Source: Protonemura montana (Eukaryota; Arthropoda; Insecta; Plecoptera; Nemouridae). From it: a stretch of 64,000 nt of DNA. Where the stretch lies: positions 16,389,208 to 16,453,207 of the forward strand of contig OX387609.1 in the NCBI GenBank assembly GCA_947568835.1. Direction: 5' to 3'. Position 1 is the stretch's first letter; every line of letters begins with the position of its first letter. A model generated the notes under the pieces. The model did no database searches, was not told the origin of the DNA, and was given only the letters and a program-made list of their open reading frames with translations. Position numbers and translations under genes: made by a program. Of this stretch, positions 9,623 through 22,879 are shown one piece after another.

Positions 9623-12600
9623 CAGTAAGGGAAGGTGGTACATTGTGTGGTGGATTTAGTTTCTTAGAAGCTGACAGAAAATCTTTGTTTTCACTCAGTA
9701 AGGGAAGGTGGTACATTGTGTGGTGGATTTAGTTTCTTAGAAGCTGACAGAAAATCTTTGTTTTCACTCAGTAAGGGAAGGTGGTACATTGTGTGGTGGA
9801 TTTAGTTTCTTAGAAGCTGACAGAAAATCTTTGTTTTCACTCAGTAAGTGAAGGTGGTACATTGTGTGTTGGATTTAGTTTCTTAGAAGCTGACAGAAAA
9901 TCTTTGTTTTCACTCAGTAAGGGAAGGTGGTACATTGTGTGGTGGATTTAGTTTCTGAGAAGCTGACAGAAAATCTTTGTTTTCACTCAGTAAGGGAAGG
10001 TGGTACATTGTGTGGTGGATTTAGTTTCTTAGAAGCTGACAGAAAATCTTTGTTTTCACTCAGTAAGGGAAGGTGGTACATTGTGTGTAGGATTTAGTTT
10101 CTTAGAAGCTGACAGAAAATCTTTGTTTTCACTCAGTAAGGGAAGGTGGTACATTGTGTGGTGGATTTAGTTTCTTAGAAGCTGACAGAAAATCTTTGTT
10201 TTCACTCAGTAAGGGAAGGTGGTACATTGTGTGGTGGATTTAGTTTCTTAGAAGCTGACAGAAAATCTTTGTTTTCACTCAGTAAGGGAAGGTGGTACAT
10301 TGTGTGGTGGATTTAGTTTCTTAGAAGCTGACAGAAAATCTTTGTTTTCACTCAGTAAGGGAAGGTGGTACATTGTGTGGTGGATTTAGTTTCTTAGAAG
10401 CTGACAGAAAATCTTTGTTTTCACTCAGTAAGGGAAGGTGGTACATTGTGTGTTGGATTTAGTTTCTTAGAAGCTGACAGAAAATCTTTGTTTTCACTCA
10501 GTAAGGGAAGGTGGTACATTGTGTGGTGGATTTAGTTTCTTAGAAGCTGACAGAAAATCTTTGTTTTCACTCAGTAAGGGAAGGTGGTACATTGTGTGGT
10601 GGATTTAGTTTCTTAGAAGCTGACAGAAAATCTTTGTTTTCACTCAGTAAGGGAAGGTGGTACATTGTGTGGTGGATTTAGTTTCTTAGAAGCTGACAGA
10701 AAATCTTTGTTTTCACTCAGTAAGGGAAGGTGGTACATTGTGTGGTGGATTTAGTTTCTTAGAAGCTGACAGAAAATCTTTGTTTTCACTCAGTAAGGGA
10801 AGGTGGTACATTGTGTGGTGGATTTAGTTTCTTAGAAGCTGACAGAAAATCTTTGTTTTCACTCAGTAAGGGAAGGTGGTACATTGTGTGTAGGATTTAG
10901 TTTCTTAGAAGCTGACAGAAAATCTTTGTTTTCACTCAGTAAGGGAAGGTGGTACATTGTGTGGTGGATTTAGTTTCTTAGAAGCTGACAGAAAATCTTT
11001 GTTTTCACTCAGTAAGGGAAGGTGGTACATTGTGTGGTGGATTTAGTTTCTTAGAAGCTGACAGAAAATCTTTGTTTTCACTCAGTAAGGGAAGGTGGTA
11101 CATTGTGTGTAGGATTTAGTTTCTTAGAAGCTGACAGAAAATCTTTGTTTTCACTCAGTAAGGGAAGGTGGTACATTGTGTGGTGGATTTAGTTTCTTAG
11201 AAGCTGACAGAAAATCTTTGTTTTCACTCAGTAAGGGAAGGTGGTACATTGTGTGGTGGATTTAGTTTCTTAAAAGCTGACAGAAAATCTTTGTTTTCAC
11301 TCAGTAAGGGAAGGTGGTACATTGTGTGGTGGATTTAGTTTCTGAGAAGCTGACAGAAAATCTTTGTTTTCACTCAGTAAGGGAAGGTGGTACATTGTGT
11401 GGTGGATTTAGTTTCTTAGAAGCTGACAGAAAATCTTTGTTTTCACTCAGTAAGGGAAGGTGGTACATTGTGTGTAGGATTTAGTTTCTTAGAAGCTGAC
11501 AGAAAATCTTTGTTTTCACTCAGTAAGGGAAGGTGGTACATTGTGTGGTGGATTTAGTTTCTTAGAAGCTGACAGAAAATCTTTGTTTTCACTCAGTAAG
11601 GGAAGGTGGTACATTGTGTGGTGGATTTAGTTTCTTAGAAGCTGACAGAAAATCTTTGTTTTCACTCAGTAAGGGAAGGTGGTACATTGTGTGGTGGATT
11701 TAGTTTCTTAGAAGCTGACAGAAAATCTTTGTTTTCACTCAGTAAGGGAAGGTGGTACATTGTGTGGTGGATTTAGTTTCTTAGAAGCTGACAGAAAATC
11801 TTTGTTTTCACTCAGTAAGGGAAGTTGGTACATTGTGTGTTGGATTAAGTTTCTTAGAAGCTGACAGAAAATCTTTGTTTTCACTCAGTAAGGGAAGGTG
11901 GTACATTGTGTGGTGGATTTAGTTTCTTAGAAGCTGACAGAAAATCTTTGTTTTCACTCAGTAAGGGAAGGTGGTACATTGTGTGGTGGATTTAGTTTCT
12001 TAGAAGCTGACAGAAAATCTTTGTTTTCACTCAGTAAGGGAAGGTGGTACATTGTGTGGTGGATTTAGTTTCTTAGAAGCTGACAGAAAATCTTTGTTTT
12101 CACTCAGTAAGGGAAGGTGGTACATTGTGTGGTGGATTTAGTTTCTGAGAAGCTGACAGAAAATCTTTGTTTTCACTCAGTAAGGGAAGGTGGTACATTG
12201 TGTGGTGGATTTAGTTTCTTAGAAGCTGACAGAAAATCTTTGTTTTCACTCAGTAAGGGAAGGTGGTACATTGTGTGGTGGATTTAGTTTCTTAGAAGCT
12301 GACAGAAAATCTTTGTTTTCACTCAGTAAGGGAAGGTGGTACATTGTGTGGTGGATTTAGTTTCTTAGAAGCTGACAGAAAATCTTTGTTTTCACTCAGT
12401 AAGGGAAGGTGGTACATTGTGTGGTGGATTTAGTTTCTTAGAAGCTGACAGAAAATCTTTGTTTTCACTCAGTAAGGGAAGGTGGTACATTGTGTGGTGG
12501 ATTTAGTTTCTTAGAAGCTGACAGAAAATCTTTGTTTTCACTCAGTAAGGGAAGGTGGTACATTGTGTGGTGGATTTAGTTTCTTAGAAGCTGACAGAAA

Positions 12601-14480
12601 ATCTTTGTTTTCACTCAGTAAGGGAAGGTGGTACATTGTGTGGTGGATTTAGTTTCTTAGAAGCTGACAGAAAATCTTTGTTTTCACTCAGTAAGGGAAG
12701 GTGGTACATTGTGTGGTGGATTTAGTTTCTTAGAAGCTGACAGAAAATCTTTGTTTTCACTCAGTCAGGGAAGGTGGTACATTGTGTGGTGGATTTAGTT
12801 TCTTAGAAGCTGACAGAAAATCTTTGTTTTCACTCAGTAAGGGAAGGTGGTACATTGTGTGGTGGATTTAGTTTCTTAGAAGCTGACAGAAAATCTTTGT
12901 TTTCACTCAGTAAGGGAAGGTGGTACATTGTGTGGTGGATTTAGTTTCTTAGAAGCTGACAGAAAATCTTTGTTTTCACTCAGTAAGGGAAGGTGGTACA
13001 TTGTGTGGTGGATTTAGTTTCTTAGAAGCTGACAGAAAATCTTTGTTTTCACTCAGTAAGGGAAGGTGGTACATTGTGTGGTGGATTTAGTTTCTTAGAA
13101 GCTGACAGAAAATCTTTGTTTTCACTCAGTAAGGGAAGGTGGTACATTGTGTGGTGGATTTAGTTTCTTAGAAGCTGACAGAAAATCTTTGTTTTCACTC
13201 AGTAAGGGAAGGTGGTACATTGTGTGGTGGATTTAGTTTCTTAGAAGCTGACAGAAAATCTTTGTTTTCACTCAGTAAGGGAAGGTGGTACATTGTGTGT
13301 TGGATTTAGTTTCTTAGAAGCTGACAGAAAATCTTTGTTTTCACTCAGTAAGGGAAGTTGGTACATTGTGTGGTGGATTTAGTTTCTTAGAAGCTGACAG
13401 AAAATCTTTGTTTTCACTCAGTAAGGGAAGGTGGTGCATTGTGTGGTGGATTTAGTTTCTTAGAAGCTGACAGAAAATCTTTGTTTTCACTCAGTAAGGG
13501 AAGGTGGTACATTGTGTGGTGGATTTAGTTTCTTAGAAGCTGACAGAAAATCTTTGTTTTCACTCAGTAAGGGAAGGTGGTACATTGTGTGGTGGATTTA
13601 GTTTCTTAGAAGCTGACAGAAAATCTTTGTTTTCACTCAGTAAGGGAAGTTGGTACATTGTGTGTTGGATTTAGTTTCTTAGAAGCTGACAGAAAATCTT
13701 TGTTTTCACTCAGTAAGGGAAGGTGGTACATTGTGTGGTGGATTTAGTTTCTTAGAAGCTGACAGAAAATCTTTGTTTTCACTCAGTAAGGGAAGGTGGT
13801 ACATTGTGTGGTGGATTTAGTTTCTTAGAAGCTGACAGAAAATCTTTGTTTTCACTCAGTAAGGGAAGGTGGTACATTGTGTGGTGGATTTAGTTTCTTA
13901 GAAGCTGACAGAAAATCTTTGTTTTCACTCAGTAAGGGAAGGTGGTACATTGTGTGGTGGATTTAGTTTCTTAGAAGCTGACAGAAAATCTTTGTTTTCA
14001 CTCAGTAAGGGAAGGTGGTACATTGTGTGGTGGATTTAGTTTCTTAGAAGCTGACAGAAAATCTTTGTTTTCACTCAGTAAGGGAAGGTGGTACATTGTG
14101 TGGTGGATTTAGTTTCTTAGAAGCTGACAGAAAATCTTTGTTTTCACTCAGTAAGGGAAGGTGGTACATTGTGTGGTGGATTTAGTTTCTTAGAAGCTGA
14201 CAGAAAATCTTTGTTTTCACTCAGTAAGGGAAGGTGGTACATTGTGTGGTGGATTTAGTTTCTTAGAAGCTGACAGAAAATCTTTGTTTTCACTCAGTAA
14301 GGGAAGGTGGTACATTGTGTGGTGGATTTAGTTTCTTAGAAGCTGACAGAAAATCTTTGTTTTCACTCAGTAAGGGAAGGTGGTACATTGTGTGGTGGAT
14401 TTAGTTTCTTAGAAGCTGACAGAAAATCTTTGTTTTCACTCAGTAAGGGAAGTTCGTACATTGTGGGTCGGATTTAGTTT
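9623..14480. repeat. 73-bp tandem array, large locus (about 66 copies)
   Basis: Head-to-tail copies of the same unit as at 5123-5462 show very low divergence. Rare diagnostic variants include GTGTGTAGG or GTGTGTTGG for GTGTGGTGG, TCTGAG for TCTTAG, and GAAGTTGG for GAAGGTGG. The last unit decays at about 14450-14480 into unique sequence. On the minus strand every unit contains a pyrimidine-rich TTTTCTGTCAG that resembles a 3' splice site. 73 is not a multiple of 3, so there is no through-reading ORF. Confidence 0.98.
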
Positions 14481-16440
14481 TTTCGAGTTTCCTCATTCAC
14501 AGTAGCTGTAAATGGAGGAAAATTTTTACTATACCTACATGCATTCCAGTTATTAGAACAACATATGTTTTTTCTAGAATTATGCAAGCATTTGTGGCTG
14601 AAATATCTGAAGTGACCCACCACAATATACCACTTGACTTGTCATATGTACCAACCATATAGCAGGTTATATTTGCCATGGTTGAATATCTCCAAATTCT
14701 TCAATTCATAAACCACTTAAAAACTGTACAAGAATGTAGCTTAGATCAACAAAAAAACATTGTAATTTTTTGAAAATTTTCTTTCCAGTCAGGTGGCAGA
14801 AAATGGTGATAACCCACTTTAGACCGTGAACCATTATGTACAACCTTCCCCTACAAGTAGAAAAATACAGCGAAGTACGGCACAAGCTTTTATCAACAAG
14901 GAAATATTTCCTCCCGGCAACAACGATGTCTGGGTCATGCTTGCGAGCAGTTGGATTAGTATTCATTATTTCTGCGTTCCGGGAAATTTGGGCAGTCCTG
15001 ACATGACGAGAACCCAAATATATCAGTATCTCATTCGCGTTCTGAGACAACTGAAAGATAGCGTTATCAAACTTAATATGCAGTGATATTCACATCAAAG
15101 TGACGACAGATTGAGAAAGTTTGATAGATTTATGAGCCAAGGAACTGCAAACTAAACTTTATATGGGAGGAAATAAAACAAGGCATCTTGCGCCAAATTG
15201 TATTGAAAATAACTGAAACTGGGATTGTTATTAATTAACTCCCGCCATATAAAAGTGTAATCATAATCATAAAGTGTAACATATTCTCGCCGCATTATCT
15301 TGTAGTGAACGTCAGACAGATTTCCAGTGTTATTAGAAGGTCTTTTGTTACGGCCAAACTATCACTGCATACAGGAAAACTTGAACCAGTAGACAAAAAA
15401 AAGCTGCCGGTTTCAGAAAGTTGTTTCACTCCCTTGTTAAATTGTCACATTTAATACGCCTTTTTTGAACTAGCGATGTCCCCGCGGTGACTGCCGTTAG
15501 CCACCGTAGCCCAGTGAACAGTGACTACTTAACTACTTCATTGTGTAAAAGCATTTTTTCCCACAATTGATAAAAATAAGTTACCTACACCCGCAAAAAT
15601 AACGCAAATTCGGTCTTTTGCGCCGACAAAGAGTAATGCAGTAGCGTTCGTGTGTAGCCTACGCACTCAGTGGTAGTAGAAACGTAGTTACTATGTTACC
15701 ATTACCAGGAGTAGGCAAGTCCCACAGCCTCATCGGGGCAGTGAGAGTGCCTGAAATGCAACTAATAACTTTAAGATTATTTTGGCAAACACAATAAATA
15801 CATTTAACGGGGGTCGTGGGCACGGGCTCGTCGGCCGGCCTGAATACGGAACCAGTCAAATTTTTTTCACTTTTGGTGCACGACCCATCGCTCGTGGGCT
15901 CCTATTCCAGGGAAAAACCTCTGGGCCCGGGGGCGGTCGCCCCGCCTGCCCTGCTGGTGTTACGCCACTGGCTTGGTATTGTAAACAAATTGGTCCGGCG
16001 TGTGGAGCTGGGAGACCCGGATCCCTGACAGGTATGCATTTAGTATTGCTTATTTGTATAGCAGAGTGGCCTAACTTACAGGGATCGACTTTTTACGGCA
16101 TTTTGATTCACTCTCGCAGAGACAATAGATAAAATCTTCAAGCAATCCTGTGTGACACTCCGACGAAGAGAGAGGAACTCGTGGAGGCAGTTTCCGTCGC
16201 CTTCAATTATAATAACGCTCGACCTAATATACGGCACGGCCGTGATTAACAGAGGAAAACATGAAAACACCAACAAAATGTGATCTTTTGTCTAGCTTTT
16301 GTCTTTGCTAGGCCTGCAATTAGCACTAAAAGAAGATATTTACAATAAACATAGCTTGAATCTCGTTCAGAACTGCCCGTAAAAAACAACAAAACAACAA
16401 TTTACATCCAGTAATCCAGGGAATTGCTCATCCTAGTATC
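14481..16440. other. No supported gene
   Basis: Frames of 60-116 codons at 14497-15086 and 15659-16276 overlap on both strands and match nothing I recognise. A GC-rich patch at about 15800-16030 (CCCGGGGGCGGTCGCCCCGC) resembles fragments of invertebrate transposons but has no defined ends. The rest is ordinary AT-rich sequence. Confidence 0.4.
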
Positions 16441-16442
16441 AA

Positions 16443-16658
16443 AGTGGCAGCGCTGTTCGGGTCTTCTCACGTGAACCAGCCGTAGACAAAGATTCCCACG
16501 TTGTTCTCGGCGTCGACGCATTCCTGGCGATCTCGCCACTTCGTAAGCGTCCTCTCTGCAGTTTCATCGACGGCGTCCTCCGATATCAGACGTCTTGGTA
16601 TATGGGACCATATATATATGGTATATAGGAGATTCAACCTGGCTAGCCGCACTGTCAA
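16443..16658 (-). CDS. Candidate exon of unknown protein
   Basis: On the minus strand about 60 codons read through RRLISEDAVDETAERTLTKW and ENNVGIFVYGWF with protein-like composition. The frame stops at TGA just after GGCTGGTTCAC, where GTGAGAAG would be a good 5' splice site, so the exon may end there in phase 2. The opposite strand is also open (16501-16704) but less protein-like. I do not recognise a family. The SEDAV-coding bases are nearly the same as the unit of the 18-bp array at 18052-18165. Confidence 0.3.
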
Positions 16659-17040
16659 CTACGAGGTAGGCAAATATATTTCCACTAGGTGCGATGTTGT
16701 GTAGCCCGTTCCAGATTCATTGGCTGTGCGTTCATCAGGGTGTTTGGCAAACATGTGCCCGGCTCGACAATGTCCCATCTTGAACGGATCTTGAATGAGC
16801 CGTACCACCAGACTTATCAGTGCATTTATTCAAAGTCTGTCTGCCACTCAATTCTATCAATTTCCGAACGGTACGCTCTTTCGTTTTATCTGCTGCACAA
16901 CAGCAAACATCTCTCGATCTGATTTTCTCTCCACGTTTTCTTGCCGCGAATGTACCTGTTGCCCGTGCCCCAATTTCGCACGCCAACGAGCGTACAGTTT
17001 GAAGAAGGGACGCGGTCTTGCCGTCACGAACCGCGCCGCG

Positions 17041-17079
17041 CTGTGATTGGCTGACTGTGAGCACGGCGACCAATCACAG
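17041..17079. promoter_or_regulatory. Inverted CCAAT-box pair
   Basis: CTGTGATTGG at 17041-17050 and CCAATCACAG at 17070-17079 are perfect reverse complements, giving two opposed CCAAT boxes (NF-Y-type sites) 19 bases apart inside the CpG-rich island. Such pairs are common in divergent animal promoters. No transcript start can be assigned from sequence. Confidence 0.4.
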
Positions 17080-17851
17080 CCGAGGACGCCGAAGAGACGC
17101 GGTTTGATCGTGCGGCACGGTTCGCAGTTGTCGGTTGTCTCTCGATCGAGGCGGCGAGGGGCGAGGTGGTGTTCTGTGTCGACTCCGGCGGGGTGCGCTC
17201 TCTTCTGGAGGGTAGCGACGACGTCCATCGAAGGACAACTTGTCCTGGGAGAGTCGCTGAGAAGCAGGTCTAGGACGTCGCCATGACCGTACAGCCCATG
17301 ACAACTCGGTGAGCGCGTATACATGGTTTTTTTCGCGTCCAGTTAAAACTGTGCGGAAGGCAATTAACTTATTGGAGCTAAAGACGTTGAATTCGCCACA
17401 TCAGGATGAAAGTAGCTTGGCATCTAAAGTGCATGTTGTCACGAATGACTAGCCAGCACTAGCTGCGAGGCCAACGTATTCTGGGTATTGTCTATTCGTG
17501 GAAGACGTTGGGTTGGGGTCGACGAGATTGCGCTTGGGGTGAGTAGGACGACAAGCCACCTGGCCTGGAGACGCTAAGTAGGCGTTGCTCGTCCCGAGTC
17601 CCCTAGCAGTCTAGAACAGAACCCGGCCATTCATAGCGTAGACACCCTAGCAGGACCAAGAAACAGGATGGGCATAATTAGAAACCGTTCGCCTAGCTCT
17701 GAATCATCGAGGAAGTGAGAAGCAGTTTTAACTCTCTCTGCTCACTTCGCCGACATCTTGGGTCGCGACCTCCGTGCATGCATTGTGCTATTACCACGTT
17801 GCGTAGCTCGGTTCACCTTGTGTTTAGACAAAAGCCCGCGTCTCTAGATTT

Positions 17852-18160
17852 TTACTCAAACGTAGTCCATTGTTCGGACACTCGCAGCTGCGAATCTTCG
17901 ACTCCGAGCTCTGCTGAAGACGACGACCCCGGTCTGTCTGCTTCGGATGGGTGTGCTTCTGGTGCATGTCTATCATCGATATCATGACTAGATCCACACT
18001 CATCCAGGGCGGGTTGACCCATCATCTTAGCCGCCCACAAAACTCGGAAGACGGCGTCCTCAGAGACCACGGCGTCCTCAGAGACCACGGCGTCCTCAGA
18101 GACCACGGCGTCCTCAGAGACCACGGCGTCCTCAGAGACCACGGCGTCCTCAGAGACCAC
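17852..18160 (-). CDS. Candidate acidic frame with VSEDAV repeats, unidentified
   Basis: The minus-strand frame begins with six VSEDAV repeats and continues into a Ser/Glu/Asp-rich tail ending in TAA at 17852. Composition is plausible for a disordered nuclear protein, but the 18-bp repeat keeps several frames open by itself and no splice sites or domain fix it. Low confidence. Confidence 0.2.
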   Translation of the reverse strand: MVSEDAVVSEDAVVSEDAVVSEDAVVSEDAVVSEDAVFRVLWAAKMMGQPALDECGSSHDIDDRHAPEAHPSEADRPGSSSSAELGVEDSQLRVSEQWTTFE

Positions 18161-18165
18161 GGCGT
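18052..18165. repeat. 18-bp tandem repeat (6 copies)
   Basis: The unit GGCGTCCTCAGAGACCAC is repeated six times without mismatch. 18 is a multiple of 3, so it reads LRDHGV on the plus strand and VSEDAV on the minus strand. Confidence 0.97.
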
Positions 18166-21100
18166 GGCTATCGAAGACCCGTCGGTAAAAGTGCTCGGCT
18201 GTTACTCACATCAGCGCAGCCTTTCACCGTCGGGTTCACCAATCTACGCCCGCCGGACACTCGGGACAAAGAGCGTGCTTTCGTCCCGACTCTACCTGAG
18301 ATAATTACTAGAGAGGTTACATCTTGACCGCAAAGTGGAGCGTGGTGCGAGTCACGAGGGGTGCGAGTTTTAGCGTGAGACGAGTGTACCGAGTGGAAAA
18401 CCCAGCGGCCAGCGGTGACGAGTAATTGTTGCGGGACCTTGACTGGCATTCCTCGGCGAGCCGCGTCGAGACTTGGGTTCAGTGCGGCATCATTGCCTCT
18501 GACCACTGACGGCGTCCCTACTTTGTTTCGACGTCAGAATGACTTATTTCTACTGGATGTCTCGACTTGACGGCGCAAGAACGGTATTGGCCGTTAAACC
18601 GTTTTGAGAAAGCGGTATAAAAAAAAGGTTATTGGCAATAAAATTTAACGCAAGTCCTGGAATTCGCAATGTCTTTTGAATAGGAGCGTCACTGGCCGGG
18701 TGTTTTGTGTCCAAATGGTCTCGAGTTCGAGCGAGAGGTCCGAGTCCCTGGCTACTAGTGCGAGGGAGAGGTCCGAGGCTCCAGCTTGCAGTGCGAGTGA
18801 GATGGGCGACGGAGGTTCACGGCCGTTCATATCCTCGTGGACGACGATGGCCTTGGCTGGACCCATTGTCTCTCTTGAGCTCCTACCGCGGCTTGGACGG
18901 CTTCCCGCAAAAACGCTTTCCCGCCCATACCGGCCGACAGCCCCTCGGCGTCGCCCTGGGTTGGCTTGGGTTGCCCGACGTTCTCACTAGTATTCGCCGA
19001 CCCGCCTATTTGTTCGCTCCTTTATTTGCAATGATTTGCGGCTATCATTCTCTAATTGTCACCCTCCTTCGATCCCCACACACAAATGCAGACAGTCATC
19101 AAGCTTTTACCTACAATTTATACTTTCCTGTCGAGTGGCAGCTTCCTTACAAACCGAAGATGAACCCCGGATGCTGCAGGAGATTGTTCAGTCAACAATC
19201 TACAGACATAAGCCAAGCTGTGTGGAGATAAGACGGCCAGGGAGCAAACAAACAACGAAGAAAACTGGACGAAGTCATAGCAGCAGCTGCAGTCGCTCAA
19301 ACCCGTATTTTGTTGTCGACCGAGTACCCTCTCCGATCCTGTCTCGCCAATGTTCCCATGGTTTTTAATTCGGGTTGCCTCTTGGTTGTCATTAGACGGG
19401 CGTCGACGGCGTCGTTGAGGCGTCTGTTTCCCATGCGGGTTGTACCCAATAGGGGCGTCGTCAACCAACCTCTCGTCGTCATACCCATGCACGCGATGAG
19501 CGACATAGGGGGCACGTGCCCTGTATGGGGGTGTTTTCCAGACAATTGAACCCACTCGGTTATTGGGGTTGTTGTCTCATTAAAGCGACTTATGCGGGGT
19601 ACGCCAAGGGAAAAAGGCGATTCCGAGATTAGTGATTTGATGCCCGTATTTTTATTCTCACAAATATTGCCCTCCTGTCAATTGAGCCCCAAGATATTTT
19701 AACTGGAATGATTTTCCTCTCTGAAGCCAAGTTGACAACTTATGTTCGCGAATTGCGAGATTTCTTGTAGCTTTGAACGTGAGCGCACAAACATTTTGGT
19801 GAGTCATGTTTTTATTTCGATCCTACCCAGTTGTGCGAGGGTTTTAAGGAGTCGTCTTACTCGTTAATGATGACGTTTCCATACGCATTCACTGCGACAA
19901 AGAGCATCGAGTTTACTTTAGCGCTTGGTAGCTTAGCGAACACAAGTAATGTATGTACAATAATCATGTACGTTGTTTAACAAACCTGAGAGAGCACCAT
20001 TACAGACTGTCAGAAAAGATACCTACGGCTTCGAGACAGCACTCGCGAAAATCGACAGCAATTTGCAACCGACCGTTCCTCCTAGCATCGTCGAGTAGGG
20101 GGGGGGGGGGGGGGCCTTCGTTTCTGCGAACCCAAGCTATCGAGTCTGCCCCGAAAAGCCGCTGTAGAAGCCGAACCTTACATTTCACTGGGAAACAATC
20201 GCCAGCGATTGTTATTTGTTACAGTTCCCCGTGGCCTTGGATCCATCGGGCTCCAGCCACCTTTACCTTTGCATGGCCAGGTAGATTACCCCCTCCACGG
20301 CCCCCCTAACCGTTCCGCACCGGCGAGTGAACTGGTTGTGCTCACGCGAGAAGACCCACGGTCTAATCTTTCTTCTTTGTCTCGCTGCCCGTGTCGTGCG
20401 TCTTCCCTTCATGCTGGGATCTCACGGCTAATGGGCGACGACTTCGCTGTGTATTATTTCATGAACGCATTACTGCCTGTAATTAAATCTCCCTGTAATA
20501 AACCGATCAGCGGATGCTCGGTGTATGTTCAAACGCGTACCCGAGCGGAGTGCGTGGAAAGGCGTTCGTGTTCAGGGAATTGGCGGGTCTTGAGAAACTG
20601 CACCTGTTTTTGTGGCACCTCTTCACTCTCCAAGCTCAAGGGTACACCAAATGTTGGTTTGTTCGGGTAGCTGGGTTGGCTTCATATATGTTCTTGCACG
20701 AAGAGGAATATGTTATGCGTGCATGTGTCACGGGATGGCTGCACACGGCTAATATGTCAATTTAAATTGCCACATGCGTGTCCGTATGGTCAATTCCCGG
20801 CTTGCTGTAGCAGAAGCATAATGTCAAGTTTCTAGTAACAATTACCAATCTCCGTACCCATTTGCACGATCTTCTAAAATTCAGCGCTAGCTTTTCAAAC
20901 GGTCGTTGTTTTGAATAAAAACCGTTTGTGCCAAACGTCAGTGCCTCCTTGAAACACGCTCTTAGAATTCAAACGCCGCAGTAGAAAAATAGTTTTTCGA
21001 AAATCTCTCTGAATGAACGCTACTGAGGAATGTGGGGTGGCCGTGGCTATTGTTGTCGAGAGGGTCGTGAAGCTACCTGGCCGACACACCTGCCCTTCCT

Positions 21101-21351
21101 GTGCCCGAGCCAGAAGAAGACGCCCTCGTTGGAGATTGGTAAGAGAGCGAGAGAGAAGGGTGTAGCGGCGTCCCGCCTCGGGCGAGCTTCGAGATCTCGC
21201 GGTGAATTTAATCATATCTGTGTTGTCGGCCATTCCTAGTATCTGAATTCACGTACCTACTCGATATGATTGCCAGCCTTGCATTCTTTGTTGTTCTCGG
21301 CCAAGTTCTGTGTTTTCAAGCTCATATTTTATTCATACGATGATTCCTTTT

Positions 21352-22875
21352 CAAAAACATTGGCAATGCATCAAACTAATTTGTGTTCTACTCAAACATT
21401 GGCAATGCATGAAACTAATTTGTGTTTTACTCAAACATTGGCAATGCATCAAACTAATTTGTGTTTTACTCAAACGTTGGCAATGCATCAAACTAATTTG
21501 TGCTTTGCTCAAACGTTGGCAATGCATCAAACTAATTTGTGTTTTACTCAAACGTTGGCAATGCATCAAACTAATTTGTGTTTTACTCAAACATTGGCAA
21601 TGCATCAAACTAATTTGTGTTTTACTCAAACGTTGGCAATGCATCAAACTAATTTGTGTTTTACTCAAACATTGGCAATGCATCAAACTAATTTGTGTTT
21701 TACTCAAACGTTGGCAATGCATCAAACTAATTTGTGTTTTGCTCAAACATTGGCAATGCATCAAACTAATTTGTGTTTTGCTCAAACATTGGCAATGCAT
21801 CAAACTAATTTGTGTTTTGCTCAAACATTGGCAATGCATCAAACTAATTTGTGTTTTACTCAAACATTGGCAATGCATCAAACTAATTTGTGTTTTACTC
21901 AAACATTGGCAATGCATCAAACTAATTTGTGTTTTACTCAAACATTGGCATGCATCAAACTAATTTGTGTTTTACTCAAACGTTGGCAATGCATCAAACT
22001 AATTTGTGTTTTACTCAAACATTGGCAATGCATCAAACTAATTTGTGTTTTACTCAAACATTGGCAATGCATCAAACTAATTTGTGTTTTACTCAAACGT
22101 TGGCAATGCATCAAACTAATTTGTGTTTTGCTCAAACATTGGCAATGCATCAAACTAATTTGTGTTTTACTCAAACATTGGCAATGCATCAAACTAATTT
22201 GTGTTTTGCGCAAACATTGGCAATGCATCAAACTAATTTGTGTTTTACTCAAACATTGGCAATGCATCAAACTAATTTGTGTTTTGCTCAAACGTTGGCA
22301 ATGCATCAAACTAATTTGTGTTTTGCTCAAACATTGGCAATGCATCAAACTAATTTGTGTTTTACTCAAACGTTGGCAATGCATCAAACTAATTTGTGTT
22401 TTACTCAAACATTGGCAATGCATCAAACTAATTTGTGTTTTACTCAAACATTGGCAATGCATCAAACTAATTTGTGTTTTGCTCAAACATTGGCAATGCA
22501 TCAAACTAATTTGTGTTTTACTCAAACATTGGCAATGCATCAAACTAATTTGTGTTTTACTCAAACATTGGCAATGCATCAAACTAATTTGTGTTTTACT
22601 CAAACATTGGCAATGCATCAAACTAATTTGTGTTTTACTCAAACGTTGGCAATGCATCTAACTAATTTGTGTTTTACTCAAACATTGGCAATGCATCAAA
22701 CTAATTTGTGTTTTACTCAAACGTTGGCAATGCATCAAACTAATTTGTGTTTTACTCAAACGTTGGCAATGCATCAAACTAATTTGTGTTTTACTCAAAC
22801 ATTGGCAATGCATCAAACTAATTTGTGTTTTGCTCAAACGTTGGCAATGCATCAAACTAATTTGTGTTTTGCTCA
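21352..22875. repeat. 39-bp tandem array (about 39 copies)
   Basis: The unit is CAAACATTGGCAATGCATCA followed by AACTAATTTGTGTTTTACT, with A/G alternation at two sites (ACATTGG/ACGTTGG and TTTACTC/TTTGCTC) and a single 1-bp deletion near 21948. Since 39 is 13 codons, frames on both strands stay open for hundreds of codons, for example LAMHQTNLCFTQT on plus. The longest frames are 21270-22661 (+) and 21929-22915 (+). The latter ends at a TAA overlapping AATAAA at 22914. I treat it as a minisatellite. Confidence 0.97.
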
Positions 22876-22879
22876 TTTT

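Larger units (their letters stand above)
16640..20880. other. GC-rich, CpG-rich island with promoter-like features
   Basis: Base composition rises to about half GC, with many CG dinucleotides (for example 17020-17290 and 18400-18530), in sharp contrast to both flanks. Many frames of 60-174 codons are open on both strands, as expected from GC-rich DNA with fewer stops, and none shows a domain I know. The island may be a promoter CpG region, a noncoding exon cluster or a transferred or ancient element. A G tract of about 19 bases is at 20097-20115. Confidence 0.45.

Noticed and set aside
9623-14480. CRISPR array
   Set aside because: Units are contiguous copies without unique spacers, the genome is eukaryotic and no cas genes are present. 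The same holds for the other arrays.
16735-19555. Many GC-rich frames on both strands (up to 174 codons)
   Set aside because: High GC lowers stop frequency. Frames overlap on both strands, are Arg/Ser/Pro-rich, and none has recognisable motifs.
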